NCBI GenBank assembly: GCA_035235625.1
Contig: CP141144.1
Span: forward strand, 39,306,014-39,370,013
Origin: Saururus chinensis
Taxonomy: Eukaryota > Streptophyta > Magnoliopsida > Piperales > Saururaceae
Direction: 5' to 3'
Length of the DNA stretch: 64,000 nucleotides
Below are positions 41,201 to 53,688 of the stretch, piece by piece. The translations under genes were made by a program, and so were the position numbers. The stretch's first letter is position 1. Each line of letters starts with the position of its first letter. The notes under the pieces are model-generated. The model was not told where the DNA came from and did no database searches. It saw nothing but the letters and a program-made list of their open reading frames with translations.

Positions 41201-42297
41201 TATTAGTTGTAATGAGCTTTAGTGGTTGATAGTATGTGTACTACTATATGAGTGAGTATATATGTTTCTGAGTAAGTGTAAGTATCTGAGTAAGATTGTA
41301 AGAGTATGATTATGAGTAAGAATATAAGTGTAAGTTTCTGAGCAAGACTATAAGCATAAAGTTTCTGAGCAAGACTATAAGCGTATATTTTTTAGCAAGA
41401 CTGTAAGCGTAAATTTCTGAATAAAACTGTAAGCATATGTTTCTAAGCAAGACTGTAAGTGTAAGGTTGTACAAGTAAGGCCGTATGAGTAAGATTGTAT
41501 GAGTTAGGTCATACGAGTAAGGTCGTACAAGCATGTGTAAGTTGTATAGGTAAGTGTACGATTGTACAAATAAGTTTGTAAGACTTTGATTAAGAGTGTA
41601 TGTGTAAGATTGGTTTGATGGTATGCATTTGACATAATTGTATGCGTATGTGCCTGATTATTATATGCCTTTCTGCTTCATGTTTGAGTTGCATGAACAC
41701 ATCTATGTATGGACTTACAGAGTTCACTGTTTAGAACTCCCCTACTGGGTATATTCCTACTGAGTATAAAAATACTCATTTACCCTATATTTTTAGCCGC
41801 AATGTTTTGGAGGCTTTTGCTGGTTTGTGACGGAGAGCTCCTTGAGATGGATGCTTATTTCTGTGGTGGATTGATTCCCTTTAACTCATGTATATCCTTG
41901 ATTCACTGCAAGTATTATTTGTGCCATGATCTAATGTATTGGATGAGATGAGAATGAAAGTGTTTATGTTTTCTGGACTTGTAATTTGGATTAGACTGTG
42001 GAATGTTATAGGACTTGTACTCAGGGATTCCTAAGAGATATTTGTATTTAAAGTATATGATCATATATATTTATTTCGTACATTTATTTTCAAGTAGCGC
42101 TTGAAGATGTTTAGTTTGGACGTTCGATGTTTGAATGAGTAAAAATTTATATGGGAAAAATTGATGTGTAATGTTTTAAATTATAAAACTGCTTTCACAA
42201 GTTTTGCATTTGCCATTTTTCTTGATTTACAACCGTTATATTGCAAAAAATTTCTGTAAATTTTAAAGAAAATGTGATGAAAAATCTTGGGGTTACA
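38210..42297 (+). mobile_element. Solo LTR A1 (4.1 kb) inside the hAT element
   Basis: It runs from TGTAATGTCCCTG to TTGGGGTTACA and is the inverse of the LTR A copies at 47056 and 48927. Flanks 'tgaca' (38205-38209) and 'cgaca' (42298-42302) are a 5-bp target duplication with one change. It is about 0.7 kb shorter than the other A copies, mostly in the GC-rich 5' third. Plus orientation is by analogy with LTR C (TGTAATACCC at the start). Open frames at 38301-39719 and 40996-41951 are inside the LTR. Confidence 0.85.
40730..41590. repeat. Minisatellites in LTR A1
   Basis: Two arrays: about four copies of a ~28-bp unit around 'acccaagagtgacac' (40870-40980), and many ~25-30 bp units around 'tgagcaagactataagcgta' (41260-41580). 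Counterparts in A2 and A3 are in inverse orientation (47700-47970 and 48240-48380; 49550-49850 and 50050-50265). They also share duplicated 'gctctcaacagagc' hairpins. Confidence 0.75.
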
Positions 42298-42913
42298 CGA
42301 CAACCTTGTGCAAGCATTGTTTTTAAACTATCAAAGTGTCAATTGAATTCATCATACACTCATACTTCATAGACATGTTGGCTAATACCCTCTTTACCAC
42401 TCCATCTTCTTTAAGAGAGCCACCTGCACAAAAAGATCCTGTCGTCGGCTCTTTCTAGTCATAATACTTCTTTGCATTAGGCTTGTTCCAACCTTCACCA
42501 TTATTGAAGATCACATTAATTTGTAGATAAAAGCTGATTTAGAGATGTTAGAAATATTAGAACATGTTAGCATTTAGTTAATTTTTTAAAAAAATAAGAC
42601 TACAGTTGAAGTATTGCATGAATAATATTTAGTCTCTTAGGTAAGCCTACTTGTTACTTGGTGGAAGATTGGGAGGAAGAGCCTAACAATAAACAGGAGG
42701 AAAAAGCCTCTATGCATTATTTTATGACAAATTCAATTGATATGTATATGTATATGATTTCTATTTTGTTAGGATTAAATGTCATTTTCTATATTGTTGG
42801 GATTAAATTTTATCTTAATCTGAACAATTCTTTTTCATGAAGATAATTATTTTATTTATTAGGTTAATTTCCATCCTATATATAAATGTTATATTGTTTC
42901 TTGTTTAGTGACC
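42298..42913. other. hAT internal sequence upstream of the transposase
   Basis: AT-rich, with no domain recognised. It continues the sequence interrupted by A1 at 38209. Confidence 0.35.
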
Positions 42914-44946
42914 ATGTTTGACTATAAAGGGAAAATGGTCATTGACAATGAGGAGCAAAATGCTCCAACTACTACTCAAGCTTTAGTTAGTTAAAAATGT
43001 GGTTGTGTCCATTGATGAAGCACCGTCTAAAAATGGTTTAGAATGAAATAATGTCTCTTCAAAAAGGAGTAAAACACAACCTAATGAATCAAAACCAACA
43101 AGGAGACTCACTTCTAAATGATGGGAATATTTTAAGAAGGATGTGGATAAAAATAGGAAATAAATTGCTAAATCCAATTATTATTCTAAGCATGTAAAAG
43201 GAGATACTAAAAGTCAAGGTACCAACCCAATGAAAAGGCACTTGGAGAAAAGGGGAAGTTTCAAATTAAAGGGCAACAAAAATTAGTATTGGGGGAGAAA
43301 AAAATGATGGGAGTTGTTCAATTGAGTCATTCACTTTTAGCCAAGAAAGAAGTAGAAGACAACTTTGTGAGGCCATTATCTTACATGAATATCCTTTTAA
43401 TATTGTTAATCATGTTGCCTTGAAGAAATGGGTTAGACATTTACAACTGCAATTTAAGTTTGTGAGTTATACAACCATTAGAAGGGAGTTTTCAAAAATT
43501 TATGATAGTGAGAAGAAGTAGACATTTGATGAATTGGAGAAGCTTGAGATTCGAATTAGTATAACAAGTGACATGTGGACATCTATTCAAAATATTCTCT
43601 ATATTGTTTTGACACTTCATTACATTGATGAGAAGTGGAGGTTACAAAGTCAAGTGCTCAACTTTTGTAAGGTTGAATCACATCATACTAGTGAATGCAT
43701 TGCTAAAATTGGAACATTGAGAGGAAACTATTTAGTGTTGCTTTGGACAATTGTAGTGCAAATGATGTTGCAGCTCTTGAGTTGAAACATGATCTATTGT
43801 ATAAGGGATTTCTTGTATTTAATGGTGAGTTTTTTCATATGTATTGCACCACACATATTCTCAACATGATTGTTCAGTATGGCTTGGAAATGATTAGAGA
43901 ATTTGTGGAAAATATAAGCGAGTGAGAGGTATGTGAAATCTTCTCCTCAAAGATCACAAAATATCTACAAGCATGCTAAACAACTTTAGGTGCCAAAAAA
44001 GAAATTGGTTCTCAATGTTCCTAATAGATGAAATTCAACATATATGATGCTTGATGTTGCTCTAGAGTTTAAGGATGTGTTTGCTCATATGGCATCGATA
44101 GTTCTCGATATACTTTCGAGCCATTAGTACAAGAGTGGGAAGGAAATGTGAGGATGGTTAATGATTGCTTAAAAGTGTTTTAAGGATTAACTGATATTTT
44201 CTCCAACACCAAATATCCCATTTCAAACATGTTTTTTGGTAGAATATATGAGTTGAATATCTTATTGAATAATTGGAGCATTGATTGTAATCGATTCATT
44301 TCATCTATAGCGATTAAGATGGTTGTAAAATTTGATAAATATTGGAATGATATTCATATGGTGTTGGCAATAGCTTCCATTTTAAATCCTAGATTGAAAA
44401 TGAAAGTGGTTGAGTGTTATTTTACTATGATCTATGGTGAACAACTTGGTCAAATGAAACTTAATGAAGTTCATGATGCTTTGAGAAAACTTTTTGATGA
44501 ATATGTTTCATGGGTACCGGGGTCAAGTGAGTTTGATGGCATAATTGCAAGTAGTTAAACTTCTATTAGTAGTGAGAGGTCTTCATTCTCTCTAGTGGTG
44601 GATGCGGTGCTGCCTTTTGTAGTATGTTTAATAAGTATATGGAAGATAGCTCATCAAGCCAAATATCAAAAGTTAAATATGAGTTGTATTTGGAAGAGCC
44701 CATTCTCAAAGATCCTTTTGGTAATACATTTAATATTTTGGCTTAGTGAAAAAAGTTTGCTACAAAATATCCCATCTTATAAAAAATGGCACAAGATATC
44801 TTAGCTATTCCTTTGTCTACTGTGGCATCAGAATTGACATTTAGTACGGGTGGAAGAATTATTAGCCAATCAAGGAGTTGAATGAGCACAAAGATGAAGC
44901 AAAAGTTAATATATGCATGAAGTTGGTTGAAGGCTAAGTTTGAAGG
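42914..44946 (+). pseudogene. hAT-family transposase pseudogene
   Basis: A likely ATG at 42914 is followed by a decayed zf-BED region (about 43107-43255, with NPMKRHLEK but a missing zinc Cys: SNYYSKH), then EYPFNIVNHVALKKWVR, ITSDMWTS (43556-43580, around a catalytic Asp position of hAT transposases), LTLHYIDEKW, DNCSANDVAALELKHDLL, GEFFHMYCTTHILNMIVQ, LAIASILNPRLKMK, and the C-terminal hAT dimerisation domain (about 44679-44900, with YLEEPILKDPFGNTFNILA and PLSTVASE). Frames change several times and stops interrupt it, for example after the DSEKK segment and at ILA-stop before the WKKF motif. It cannot be functional. It gives the orientation of the host hAT element. Confidence 0.9.
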
Positions 44947-45885
44947 TAATTTTTTTAAAGTATTTAATATACTTATGTGGCTCTCATGCTTAGAAGAGTA
45001 ACTTGTGTTGTTTTATGATTTGTTATGAAGGTGTATCATCGGAGGTATTCTAGGGTGAATAAGTTATTAATTCAATCAATTTTTAGATGATCTTAGAAGA
45101 TGAAGATAAACTTGAAGCTTAGTTGCTTAAGAATGAGGCCCTTGGTTATTTGGAGGTTAGAAATCATCTTGATATTCTTGTTTAGCATCTTCTTGCTTAA
45201 TTTCTTGAATTTACATTAGTTCTATCATGAAATGTTATTATATTGAATTTCATATTCATCTTTTTTATCATAAAAAGCTGCCACATCATTCTTATATAGT
45301 TCTCATTTAACAACCTTATCTGATTGTGGTGCATCTACACATCTAGTTGAGTTTTGCTCCTACATTTATTGTATTTATTCCCTTCTTCATTTTAGGGCTA
45401 GAGATTAGATGCTGACTCTGACACTATGCTGAGAGTTCTTCACGAGCAATTGGTGTCTTTGGGTCCATTGCAACCAATTTGAAGTCTTTTGTAAAACTTA
45501 CTAGTAAAAGGGTTGTTTGTTCCGGAATACAACCAATTTGTTCTATGCAATTTTTTTCTCTAAAACAATCAACTATCACTTTGTTATATGCAATTTTTTT
45601 TTACTGCTTTAGTTACATGGTAATTGCATTGTTCTTCTAATTGATGACATTCCTTCTCAAAATATCAAAGTTGCTTTCATTTTCAAGGAATGGTGATTTG
45701 ATTTGCTTAAATATGTAATAGTTAAAGCTGCATGGTTAATGAGGATGAACTAAAATTAGATAGTCCACCTCTAGCCACTTCCACCACAATGTGTTAAGTT
45801 AATTTAATACCAAATTTAGACATTTTTCTGTAGCAAAATTATATGACTATCCTATGGTTTGGAAGGCCATGAAACAATCTCCTGC
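44947..45885. other. hAT 3' internal sequence
   Basis: AT-rich sequence between the transposase end and the B3 insertion. No gene is recognised. Its continuation is expected after the gag remnant at about 57905. Confidence 0.35.
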
Positions 45886-46984
45886 TGTCACTGCCCGAAT
45901 TTTTAAAACCCTTTTTATAATAAAGGACACACGATAAATCACAATAAAATTTTTTCTTTCATAAACACAAAACAAATCATCTGATTAAATATCTAGGTCG
46001 TGATAACTGGGGTTCACAAATACGAATAACAAAATATATGATATTATTATACATGTCAAATTCCGTAAATAGCAAGTTAACCCTCTAAGTACAAGTATGT
46101 CATCTTTCCAAAAATAAATAACTAAGTAAAGTTGGCTCTTACGCTAGTAATTACAATTACTTACACGATTGCAAAAGTAAGAAACTAGATCCTACTAATG
46201 CAACATTGTCCTCAAATGCCCACCAGCGTCCCGATCTCGCAACATCCCCATATAAAGAACCTGTCAGCAAACAATACCAAACATGCAACAAAACATCTCC
46301 TCCCCTTGGAGGAGCATTCAAAAGAACAAAAATATTATTTAATATTTTTTGGATCGGGTCAACATCACCGATGTTAGTTACCTACGTACTCATCAGACAA
46401 CATCTCCAATGTTTCCAATAAGATCGGATCCAGACGTAGTTCTGCCTAATGTTACACTATACTAAGAAGTATCGCATCACGCATGCAATGTTTAAGTATT
46501 TTCAAGCAACCTACATTTTATGCAAGTCCTTTAATCATTCCACTTGTTCTAATTAAACAAGTAATATCAAACAATGTTATTAATTATCTCTTGAACCATT
46601 ATTCGATAATTAATATCCCCGTCAAGTCCCAATGACAGATAGACTCATCATATGTCGACCTAAGTGGATTCCAGGGGCCTGGTGGATTTTAGGGGTAAAA
46701 AAGTCATTCTATAGTCTTTGGGATTTTTCCCAAGTCTGAAACTTGTTAAGAATACCCCCACGCTTGTCAAGATCCAATAGGAATTTTCCAAAAAAAATTT
46801 GACATTTTTATCCCCTAAACCGGACCCGGTTCGACCCTTCTTTTCTTTTTTTTTAAAATCGGACCGGTTTGGTTCGGGCCGATGACCCACAACTTGGGTC
46901 GTCTTCCCCACATTCGGCCTGAGGCAGAAATGCCTCTAGCGGCACTGCCCCTGGCCGCCATGGCAAGGTGGTGGCCTGGGCTCC
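45886..46984 (-). mobile_element. LTR B3, truncated
   Basis: It opens TGTCACTGCCCG and aligns with the first 1.1 kb (plus-strand reading) of B1 and B2, including the shared module at 46351-46448, then breaks off near 'cctgggctcc' and abuts unrelated DNA belonging to element D. It lacks the uninterrupted other half. It is a useful control: its 46555-46600 stretch shows the empty C2 target. Confidence 0.7.
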
Positions 46985-47050
46985 AGAACTATTCAGAACT
47001 TCTCCCCTTTCGTCTTCCTTTCTCCTCTTTCTTGAGTGATTGTGTAAGGT
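46985..47050 (+). mobile_element. 3' end of the LTR of gypsy element D (split by LTR A2)
   Basis: About 66 bp, continuing at 56606-56633 once LTR A2 is removed. The joined end reads 'gtaaggtactat' then 'tgtgcccaac' and 'caca aca', directly followed by a primer-binding site. Only this stub of the LTR is left. Confidence 0.55.
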
Positions 47051-48400
47051 ACTATTGTAACGCCCGAGATTTTTCATCCCTTTTTCTTAAAACTCACGGA
47101 ATTTTTTTTATAATACGATGAATCGGAGTCAAAATGACGAAATCAAAACTTGTATAAACAATTTATAATTTAAAACATCATACGGTTAAACATCGTACCG
47201 CCTAATCAAATATCCCCAGGCATTACTTAAAAACAAATGTATGACTAAATTACCATGATCATGGATTTTTAAATACAAATAACTCTCAGGCATCCCTGAG
47301 TACAAGTCCCATAAACAGTCTATTATCTGATCCAAATTAAAAGTCCAAAAGATATAAACACTTAAATCTCATCTCACCCAATACATCAGATCGTGACACC
47401 AAATATACTCACATAGAGTCAAGGTTAAACCTGAATCAAAAGGGGAAACAATCCACTGCAGAATCGAGCATCCATCTCCAGGAGCTCTCCAACACAACCT
47501 GCAAAAGCCTCCCGAACAACGGGGCTAAAAGAAGTAGGGTGAGTATTTTTATACTCAGTAGGAAAATACCCAGTAGGGGAAGTCCCAAATGGTGAACTCA
47601 ATAAGTTCATAAATACATGCATCATGCAACTCAACATGAGGCAAACAAAGTATAACATAATTATGCACATAAGCATATAAGCACGCATAACACACCATCA
47701 TATCAAACTTACACAAACACCCTTAATCAGGGTCTTACAACTTACTTGTACTATCAAAGACATACTCATACAACTTACATGTACTTGTTCGACCTTACTT
47801 GTACAATCTTAAACTTACTCGTATGACCTTACTCGTACAATTTTACACTTACTCGTACGACCTTACTCGTACAATCTTACACTTACTCGTATGACCTTAC
47901 TCGTACAGTCTTACAGTCGTGCTCATACTCATAATCATACGCTTACTTAGAAACGCACACACTCATTCATACAGTCGTATACATACTATCGACCACTGAA
48001 GCTCATTACAATTAATAAGCTCCAGCATCGAAAAGGAAAAGAATGCCACTAGGGCATCACCTTAACCTCTGAGGAGTGACTAGACGTCATGGACTTTTCC
48101 GAAGGTAAGGCACACCTATGCTCATTGGGCACAGGATCAAACAGGTAAGAGTAGATCCATGATACTACTTACCTGAGCGCACAAACATACACCCACACAT
48201 AAGGAGTCATACTATTGCCCACACATAAGGGGTCTTATAGTGCCATACAATTGCCCACCATTATGGGTCTTATAGTGCCATAGAATTGCCCAACATTATG
48301 GGTCTTATAGTGCCAGTGCCACTCTTGGGCAGAAATCTTACAATGCCACTCTTGGGCAGAACATACAGTGCCATTTATAGGCAGAAATATACAGAGCCTA

Positions 48401-48560
48401 CGAGGGGCGGAAACTTACAGCGCTCTCAACAGAGCATCAAACGTCTGGGCTAAATGCAGCACACATACCGAAACAAAACATATATCGCTCTCAACAGAGC
48501 ATCAGACGTCCGGTGCTCTATATAGCACACAGACAAAAATCCCGCAGGATAACCACCATG
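48401..48560. repeat. Duplicated hairpin block in LTR A2 (matched in A1 and A3)
   Basis: The words 'gctctcaacagagc', 'agcatcaaacgtc' and 'gtgctctatatagcac' occur as a tandem pair of about 65-70 bp. The first can fold as a six-pair stem with a four-base loop. The same pair is present at about 50285-50400 (A3) and, inverted, at 40780-40880 (A1). Confidence 0.6.
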
Positions 48561-48926
48561 GCAAGACACAAGAAGTGCTCAGTCGACTCATTATCGGCTA
48601 GCTCAAACACAGAACTTAATCTGTTGAACCCTCAAGTCTCAAACTCACAACGCTATTATTAGCTTTCTCATAATTCAAGTTTGAATTAAGTATATTATGC
48701 GGTACAATTATGCCACACAACCTCACAGTCCTCTATTGATCAAACCAAAGCTGAGCCAGATCAAAACCCTAGTTCATTAGGGCAGTAGACTTTACTTAAC
48801 CTGTCCATATCGTGATCAAATTCACTGTACATCAAATCTTTACGTACTCATACAGCCTCTGACATCCACCTTATGGTCAAAACATCTTACTTACATCATC
48901 AAACTGAGCTCCTCACAGCATATCCC

Positions 48927-51900
48927 TGTAACGCCTGAGATTTTTTATCCCTTTTTCTTAAAGCTCATAGAAATTTTTTTTATACGATAAATCGGAGTCA
49001 ACATGACAAAATCAAAACCCATATAAACAGTTTATAATTTAAAACATCATACTGTTAAACATTGTACTGCCAAATCAAATATCCTCAAGCGCTACTCAAA
49101 AACACACGTACGACTAAATTACCATGATCATGGATTTTCAAATACAAATAACTCCCAGGCGTCCCCGAGTACAAGTCCCATAAATAGTCTAATCTGATCC
49201 AAATTAAAAGTCCAGAATACATACACTTCAATCTCATCAAATACATCAGGTCGTGACACCAATATACTTGAGTCGAGGGGGAAACAATCCACCGCAAAGA
49301 CGAGTGTCCATCCCCAGGAGCTCTCCAACACAACCTGCAAAAACCTCCCGAACAACGGGGCTAAAAGAAGTAGGGTGAGTATTTTCATACTCAGTAGAAA
49401 AATACCCAGTAGGGGAAAATCCCAAACGGTGAACTCAATAAGTTCATAAAACATGTGTCATGCAACACAACATGAGGCAAACAACGTATAACAATTATGC
49501 TCACATGCAACTAGTCATGCGTAGCATACCATGAAACCAAACTCGTACAAATACCCTTAATTAGGGCCTTACAAACATACTCGTACCATCGTACACTAAC
49601 TCATACAACTTACTCAACTTGTACGACCTTACTCGTACAATCTTACACTTACTCGTACGACCTTACTCGTGCAGTCTTACACTTACTCGTACGATCTTAC
49701 TCGTACAGTCATATGCTTACTGTCTTACTCAGAATCATCGTCTTACAGTCGTGCTCCGACTCATACTCATACTCATACAACTTACTCAGAAACACACGTA
49801 CTCATATTCATACTCTTACGATAGTACTCATACTATCGACCACTGAAGCTCATTACAACTAATAAGCTCCAGCATCGAAAAGGAAAAGAATGTCACTGGG
49901 GCATCACCTTAACCTCTGGTGAGTGACTAGACGCCATGGACTTTTCCGAAGGTAAGGCACACCTATGCTCATGGGGCACAGGATCAAACAGGTAAGAGTA
50001 GATCCATGATACTACTTACTTGAGCGCGCAAATATACACCCACACAAGGGGTCATACAATTGCCCACACATAAGGGGTCTTATAGTGCCATAGAATTGCC
50101 CACCATAATGGGTCTTATAGTGCCAAAGAATTGCCCACCATAATGGGTCTTATAGTGCCAGTGCCACTCTTGGGCAGAAAACATACAGTGCCACTCTTGG
50201 GCAAAAAACATACAGTGCCACTTGGGCAGAAACGTACAGTGCCACTCTTGGGCAAAAACATACAGAACCCACGAGGGGCTCAAACTTACAGTGCTCTCAA
50301 CAGAGCATCAAATGTCTGGGCTATACAACACACAGACCAAATCAAACATACATTGCTCTCAACAGAGCATCAGACGTCCGGTGCTCTATATAGCACTCAG
50401 TCAAAAATCCTGTAGGATAACCACCATGGCAAGACACAAGAAGTGCTCAGCCGATTCATTATCGGCTAGCTCAAACATGGAACTTAATCCGTCGAACCCT
50501 CAGGTCTCAAACTCACAACACTATTATTAGCTTTCTCATAATTCAAGTTTGAATTAAGTATATTATGTGGTACAATTATGCCAAACTGACTCATAGTCCT
50601 CCTCGACTGATCAAACTGAAGCTGAGCCCGATCGAAACCCTAGTTCGTCGGGGCAACAAACTTCACTTACCCGTCCAAGTCACACATAACTCACTGAACA
50701 CAAATACTTACATACTCATACAGCCTCTGACATCCACCTTACGGTTGAAGCATCTTACTCACATCGTCAAACTGAGCTCCTTATAGTAGATCCCCGTTAT
50801 CATCCTCTTACTTAAAACCTCACTTATTATTCTTACTTTTCACTTCATAATATGTACGTTATGCTTGTACAATTATGCACGCTCTTACTGTATAATAAAC
50901 CCTCATATTTTTCTTACTTACCGAACCCCTGACGTATACTCCAAACCAAACTGACCCATCTCAAATCCTCGTTCCTCAAACTTACTTTGTCTATCTTCCG
51001 TCATGCACTTACGCATCCACATCCACATCCAACTTCATACCAAACCCTTACCAATCTTACCGTCCATCGCCCATACCTCTGCCCACACAGTCCACATACG
51101 TAACTTACTCGACATCGCTAGCCATCACTAGCATGTCCAACACACACATACGTAGCACACTAACATATTCGCTAGCCATCACTAGCGCATACATCATACA
51201 TCATACACATACATAAAACATGCTTACAACTCACATGCATACATACATGCATCTCAAAGTGGCATAATTCACTATCTTACATCATGCATACATGTCATGA
51301 TTTAATATCCATAACATGGAATCATGCAAGCCTAGCATGCGGCTACTCATTCAAAGCATGTTGTCATGAATTTACAAGTTCAAAGCTCCCCTACCTCGTA
51401 ATCATGACGTTTGATGGCGAGCACACGATGGTGGCAGCGTTGGTGGCGGAGTCAGTGGTCAACATCATTGCCTAGCTGAGAGAGCTACTGTCTCGAGGTT
51501 TTTAAGAAGCGCCGGAACTACACACGACCAAAAGGGGTATCAAAATCAATGCGGCAAAATCCGTGATCCACGGCGGCACACTAGGGGCAGCCGGGAGAAA
51601 GATCGTGCCAACAAGTGGCAGGTGTGACCGGAAGGCAGGGTGTACTCACTAAAATTCGACCGGCGGTTGAAAAATACACAACCGGTCACAAGACATCAAA
51701 ATCGGCCGTGGACAGCACCCAATGGCGTCGATTTCACATTTACCAAGGCCCACATAAGGGCGGAGGGTGTGGGTGACACACAAGGATGGAGGAGACTGAT
51801 GGAGGACTCCGATGTCAACTCCAGATGATGGCAGAGCCATCTGACGGTCGGGCGGCGCCAAAGCGGCACCAATACCCTAACCCGCACGCGTGGCTACTTG

Positions 51901-53688
51901 CACACGCTGCCAAGGGAAGAGGGGAGGGTTAGACGGTGTCGGCCCAAGACTCTGAAGGGCGGTAGGGCCATGCCCAAGGGCGGTGACCAACAATACGGCC
52001 TTTGCCGTTGTTGTGCCGAGGCAGGCCGACTAGAGGCCAATCGGCGTCCGACGAGGGTAAGATGGTCAAAGGGCAACACGTGGCGCTCTCTATAGAACAG
52101 TCAGACACAATCGGCAGAGGGGAACTTGGCCCATGCCGAAAGAAGAGGGGTGGTGCCGCACTAGGGCGGCCAGCCATCCCCAGGCTGAGACCCGCCACAC
52201 TAAGGTGGTCCAAGGGTGTTCGACATCCAACGATGCTCGATGGCCCATAACGGGTGGAAAACCCTAGGGGCACAACGACGAACAGGGTTTACTGGCAGCT
52301 CTGGCCCGTGACGCCAAGGCCCTAGTAACCGGGCCGAGCTGGGTGGAGGCGGCTACACCAGTGCCGCTAGGCCAAGGCTGGCCGACCATAAGCTCACCAC
52401 CAGCGCGGCCACAATTCCCTTCAAACCAAAACAGGGAAGAGGGACCGACCGGGGGAAACCAGCCCAGGCGGAGCGGCTGTGGGGGCGGTTGACCTAGCTA
52501 GGGGCGGTCCTACCGTCGTCATCCCAAGGCTGGTTGGCAAGAGGCGAGCCGAAGGCTGGCTCTCGCCGGCGCAGCCCCCAAAGTCCGTCACAGACAGAAA
52601 TAGGGGAGATGCGGGGCGGATCAAATCGGGTCGGGGCGGTGCCAAGGAGGCGGCTTGGCCGAGGCAGAGCCAAACAGAGGTCCATCATCCATGGCTCGCA
52701 ACTGCCGGCCTCTGTTCCACTAAGACCAATCACCGGCAGAACAGGGGAGGTGGAGGCATCTGGCCAGAGAAGAAATGCACAAGGACGGAGGTGGAGGTGG
52801 AGCTGACCGGTTGGGGGCCGTCCCTGGCCATCGCCAGGCCGAGGCGGAACCCACGATGGTCGGCTGGCCACTGCCAGCCATCACCGGCGGTGACAAGGCC
52901 CAGAACAGAGGGGCGTCGTCTGTTCGGCAAAAAATAGGGCAGAAAAGGGGGATGAGGATGGGCGGCGGAACGGAGGCCCACTGGGCCGGAAGGGATGGCC
53001 TCCTGCCGTTGCCGGCCCGGGGCGGAGCAGTGGCCGGCCATCGGGCCTTGGCGGCCCATGGCGACGGCTCAAATCGGATCACAGTGAGAAAAGGGAGCTA
53101 ACTGGGCGAGGAGGAAGAAGCTGACCGGGTTGGCTTGGGCGGCGGCCCTGCTATCGCTGGCCTGTGGCTGGCCGGACGGAGGCTGGAAGGAGCCCCTCGG
53201 CCATCGCCGGCGCCGCCACAACACCAAACAGAGAAACTATGGCAGAAATGGGAAAACAGGGGAGAGGCACGGGGCAGATAGTGGAGCGGCCATAGGGCCG
53301 GGACGGAGGTCCCCCTGCCGTCGCACAGCCGGGGAGGAGCCGGTGGCGGCGGCCCACTGGCGGCCAGTGGCAGCTGGGACCGAGAGAAGCCGGAAGGGGG
53401 GGTGGGCAATGCACTGTTCACTCCAGAAATTTTTGAATTGGGCTCGGCCGAGCCCGAGCCCATTTTCTCTATTTTTTTTTTCTTTTTTTTTCTTACTTAT
53501 CCTCTGCAGTTCCGATCTTCAACAATTTTTCGCACCAGAAGCGCGCGTCGAGGCCCGTGGCCCACAACTGACCCGAGACCCTGCTACGGGTATGAATACC
53601 AAGGTCAAATATGCCGAAGCATCACAATATCTCGCTGAAAATGTTCAGATAAAAAGTAGAAAATCGTAATAAAATCTGGGACGTTACA
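48927..53688 (-). mobile_element. Solo LTR A3 (4.8 kb) nested in A2
   Basis: A 4762-bp LTR with 7-bp inverse ends TGTAACG and CGTTACA. Flanks 'atccc' and 'attcc(c)' look like a slightly altered 5-bp target duplication. It interrupts A2 at the equivalent of its own position 50794, so each half of A2 aligns with a part of A3. The GC-rich block 51400-53500 corresponds to the 5' part in minus orientation. All open frames in it, including the 179-codon one at 53130-53669, are LTR sequence. Confidence 0.9.

Noticed and set aside
47056-53688. A2 left part and A3 as 5' and 3' LTRs of one element
   Set aside because: The sequence between their starts is only LTR, and the A2 remainder resumes after A3, so A3 is nested in A2.
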